DNA of 7,327 nt from Patescibacteria group bacterium (GTDB lineage: Bacteria > Patescibacteriota > Minisyncoccia > Phycocordibacterales > SBAW01): assembly GCA_028866155.1 (NCBI GenBank), contig JAGWIT010000045.1, positions 1 through 7,327 on the forward strand. The letters run 5' to 3'. The position numbers and the translations under genes were made by a program. Numbering within the stretch: position 1 is the stretch's first letter; each line of letters starts with the position of its first letter. This document shows, in pieces, positions 5,481 to 7,327 of the stretch. The notes below the pieces were generated by a model that was not told the DNA's origin, ran no database searches, and worked only from the letters and a program-made list of their open reading frames with translations.

Positions 5481-7013
5481 ATGATTGTAATTCTCAACTT
5501 CGGCAGCCAGTTCGCCCATCTCATCGCTCGGCGTGTCAGGGACCTCGGTGTAAAAGCTGAGATCTTGCCGTTTAATACTCCTGCGAGTGAGATTGCAAAA
5601 ATGCAGCCTGTAGGAATCATCCTTTCCGGCGGTCCGGCATCGGTTCTCGAGAGAGGAAGCCCACGCCCTGATAAAAGGATATTCGAGCTCGGTATCCCAG
5701 TTCTCGGCATCTGCTATGGGCATCAGGTTGCGGCACACATGCTCGGCGGCCATGTAGTAAAAGGAGAAGCGCGAGAGTTTGGCAAAGAGGCACTTTCTCT
5801 CTGTAATAAGACCGGTATATTCACCAGCCTCTCCGAGCGAGAGGCTGTTTGGTTTTCTCATGGTGACCAAGTAAAAAAGTTGCCCACTGGGTTCATGAGA
5901 ACAGCCTCGACCGTTACGTGCCCGAACGCAGCGTTCGCAGACCAGCGCAGAAGTCTCTTCGGCATCCAGTTTCATCCAGAAGTCACTCATACAAAAAACG
6001 GCACCAAGATATTAAAGAACTTTATCTTTTTAGTTTGCAAGGCGAAGAAGAACTGGAAAATAACATCGATAGCAAAAGGCGCCGTCGCCCAGATAAAAAA
6101 TGAGGTTGGAAATAAACACGTAGTCGTCGGCATTTCGGGTGGGGTCGATTCGCTTGTCGCGGCCACACTCATCCATCGGGCAATTGGTAACCATCTCCAC
6201 GCCGTGTTTGTTGACACAGGGTTACTACGCGAAGGCGAGGTTGCTCAGGTTGCCGGATATCTAAGGAAGCATGGGTTTAAGAAATTGTATGTCATCGACG
6301 CCAGTCGCACCTTCCTCTCTCGCCTTAAGGAAGTGGTCGATCCAGAAGAAAAGCGGGAAATCATTGGTCACACCTTCATCGAAGTATTTGAAAAAGCTAT
6401 CCGTAACCAGCTCAAGCAACACACCATAACGTATCTCGCCCAAGGCACAATCTATCCTGATCGAATTGAATCAGCTTCGACTTCTGGAGTGGCCGCAAAG
6501 ATCAAAAGTCATCACAATCTTACTCTTCCGGAGAAACTCGGTTTCAAGATTCTTGAACCAATCAAGGATTTATATAAGGACGAGGTACGTCGAGTTGGCC
6601 TCTCGCTTGACCTGCCGCGCGAGCTGCTTTGGCGGCACCCATTCCCCGGGCCGGGGCTCGCTGTACGAATTGTCGGCGAAGTCACGCCGGAACGCCTTCG
6701 CATACTTCGTGCCGCAGATGCTGTTTTTTTCGAAGAACTAAAGAAAAGCGGTGAGTATGAAAAAATATGGCAGGCATTCGCCGCACTGTTGCCTGTTAAA
6801 GTTGTTGGCGTTATGGGAGACGCTCGTACCTACGAATACATTATCGCGCTGCGCGCAGTCGACTCGATTGACGGCATGAGCGCAGATTGGCATAAGATGT
6901 CAAATGATCTGCTAGAGAAAATATCTAGTGCTATCGTTGGAAAGGTAAGGGGTGCAAATCGTGTCCTTTACGACATTACTCAAAAACCGCCGGCAACGAT
7001 AGAATACGAATGA
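5481..7013 (+). CDS. guaA: GMP synthase (glutamine-hydrolysing)
   Basis: This full-length 510-residue protein converts XMP to GMP using ATP and ammonia from glutamine. The N-terminal class I glutaminase has the oxyanion region ILSGGPASV (47-55), nucleophile C78 in GICYGHQ, HGDQV (127-131), and the H165/E167 pair in FHPEVTHT. The ATP-pyrophosphatase domain has the PP-loop GISGGVDS (217-224), FVDTGLLREGE (243-253), YLAQGTIYPDRIES (318-331) and LEPIKDLYKDEVR (358-370). The C-terminal dimerisation/XMP-binding domain has HPFPGPGLAVRI (386-397), GVMGDARTYEY (443-453) and the terminal ITQKPPATIEYE, which ends at the usual place. No key residue is missing. It starts 3 nt after guaB without a clear Shine-Dalgarno sequence, so it is probably made by translational coupling; a TAAACT hexamer ends 5 nt before its ATG. 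Together guaB and guaA convert IMP to GMP. Confidence 0.97.
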   Translation: MIVILNFGSQFAHLIARRVRDLGVKAEILPFNTPASEIAKMQPVGIILSGGPASVLERGSPRPDKRIFELGIPVLGICYGHQVAAHMLGGHVVKGEAREFGKEALSLCNKTGIFTSLSEREAVWFSHGDQVKKLPTGFMRTASTVTCPNAAFADQRRSLFGIQFHPEVTHTKNGTKILKNFIFLVCKAKKNWKITSIAKGAVAQIKNEVGNKHVVVGISGGVDSLVAATLIHRAIGNHLHAVFVDTGLLREGEVAQVAGYLRKHGFKKLYVIDASRTFLSRLKEVVDPEEKREIIGHTFIEVFEKAIRNQLKQHTITYLAQGTIYPDRIESASTSGVAAKIKSHHNLTLPEKLGFKILEPIKDLYKDEVRRVGLSLDLPRELLWRHPFPGPGLAVRIVGEVTPERLRILRAADAVFFEELKKSGEYEKIWQAFAALLPVKVVGVMGDARTYEYIIALRAVDSIDGMSADWHKMSNDLLEKISSAIVGKVRGANRVLYDITQKPPATIEYE

Positions 7014-7066
7014 CCCCTCTGAGACTCGAACCAAACTGGATAATTGGCAGTGCTATAGTATCTATC
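7014..7066. promoter_or_regulatory. Intergenic region with an extended -10 promoter (TGCTATAGT) for the hydrolase gene
   Basis: TGC plus TATAGT (7051-7059) fits an extended -10 element (TGN then the hexamer), which can work without a -35. The hexamer ends 7 nt before the ATG at 7067, again predicting a leaderless or nearly leaderless mRNA. No terminator hairpin is seen after guaA, so read-through from guaBA is possible. Confidence 0.5.
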
Positions 7067-7327
7067 ATGGAATCCTTCAATAAAGCACCGCAGGCACCAA
7101 CTGCAAAAGTTGAGAAAGAAAAAAGAGAAGTACATACCGAATTGGTCGAGATAGAAGGCAAAAAGATAGCAGTTTCTTGGAAAGAATTTTCACCTACCAA
7201 AGGAGCAGAGGTGCCTGCAGATACTGCCACCATATTTTTCCCTGGATGGTCAGCAGGAGGAGCCGAGACGCTCGACTATCTCACCCAGCGCTTTGCAGAG
7301 GATAGTAAAAGTAATGCTCTCTCAGTT
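7067..7327 (+). CDS. N-terminal part of a putative alpha/beta-hydrolase (3' end outside the window)
   Basis: The frame is open for 87 codons to the window edge. After a charged, lysine-rich N-terminus (about 1-22) come a beta strand (HTELVEIEGKKIAVSWKEF), then TATIFFPGWSAGGAETLDYLTQRFAED (53-79). A hydrophobic strand ending in PGW, followed by Ser/Gly residues and a helix with a phenylalanine, matches the strand 3/oxyanion region of alpha/beta-hydrolases (consensus-like [LF]-[LF]-PGW). The nucleophile elbow, acid and histidine would be downstream, so activity and substrate cannot be judged. No signal peptide is apparent. The ATG at 7067 is preceded by an extended -10 box and not by a Shine-Dalgarno sequence. 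A different fold using a PGW loop is possible. Confidence 0.6.
   Translation, partial: MESFNKAPQAPTAKVEKEKREVHTELVEIEGKKIAVSWKEFSPTKGAEVPADTATIFFPGWSAGGAETLDYLTQRFAEDSKSNALSV

Noticed and set aside
7011..7013. Possible TGA recoding as in Gracilibacteria/Absconditabacteria
   Set aside because: TGA ends guaA exactly after the conserved ATIEYE terminus and also ends dnaX and the NlpC/P60-like gene, so TGA acts as a normal stop here.

Overview
The window looks like chromosomal sequence from an ultra-small bacterium of the Candidate Phyla Radiation (Patescibacteria, Parcubacteria-like). This is an inference from gene content and style: trimmed-down versions of universal enzymes (a DnaX without its zinc finger and tau extension, an IMP dehydrogenase without CBS domains), short intergenic gaps, and several starts with no Shine-Dalgarno sequence but a -10-like box just upstream. 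The standard bacterial code fits. TGA ends guaA exactly at the family's usual C-terminus, so the TGA-to-glycine recoding of Gracilibacteria/Absconditabacteria is not in use. All genes are on the + strand.

Left part (1-1933): the 3' end of a probable FtsQ/DivIB-like cell-division gene, a full tRNA-dihydrouridine synthase gene, and a small helix-turn-helix protein gene carrying a recent 60-bp in-frame tandem duplication. This run ends in an intrinsic terminator that overlaps the last codons of the HTH gene.

Middle (1937-4179): dnaX (clamp-loader ATPase) starts right after the terminator, followed by tRNA-Gln(UUG). Next comes a distinctly AT-rich two-gene cassette. Its first gene encodes a divergent NlpC/P60-like (papain-fold) cysteine hydrolase, and the second, overlapping it by ATGA, encodes an unrecognised protein. 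An imperfect 20-bp direct repeat (17/20) brackets the cassette, and the left copy lies just past the tRNA 3' end. This is the part of the window most likely to be acquired or undescribed.

Right part (4180-7327): a 279-bp intergenic stretch (from 4149), then guaB and guaA, 3 nt apart. These encode the two steps from IMP to GMP (IMP to XMP, XMP to GMP). The window ends in the N-terminal part of a putative alpha/beta-hydrolase gene.

Across the window, dnaX, the NlpC/P60-like gene, guaB and the hydrolase gene each have a TA-N3-T hexamer ending 5-7 nt before the ATG and no ribosome-binding site. This pattern predicts leaderless mRNAs. The dus and HTH genes instead have purine-rich Shine-Dalgarno sequences.
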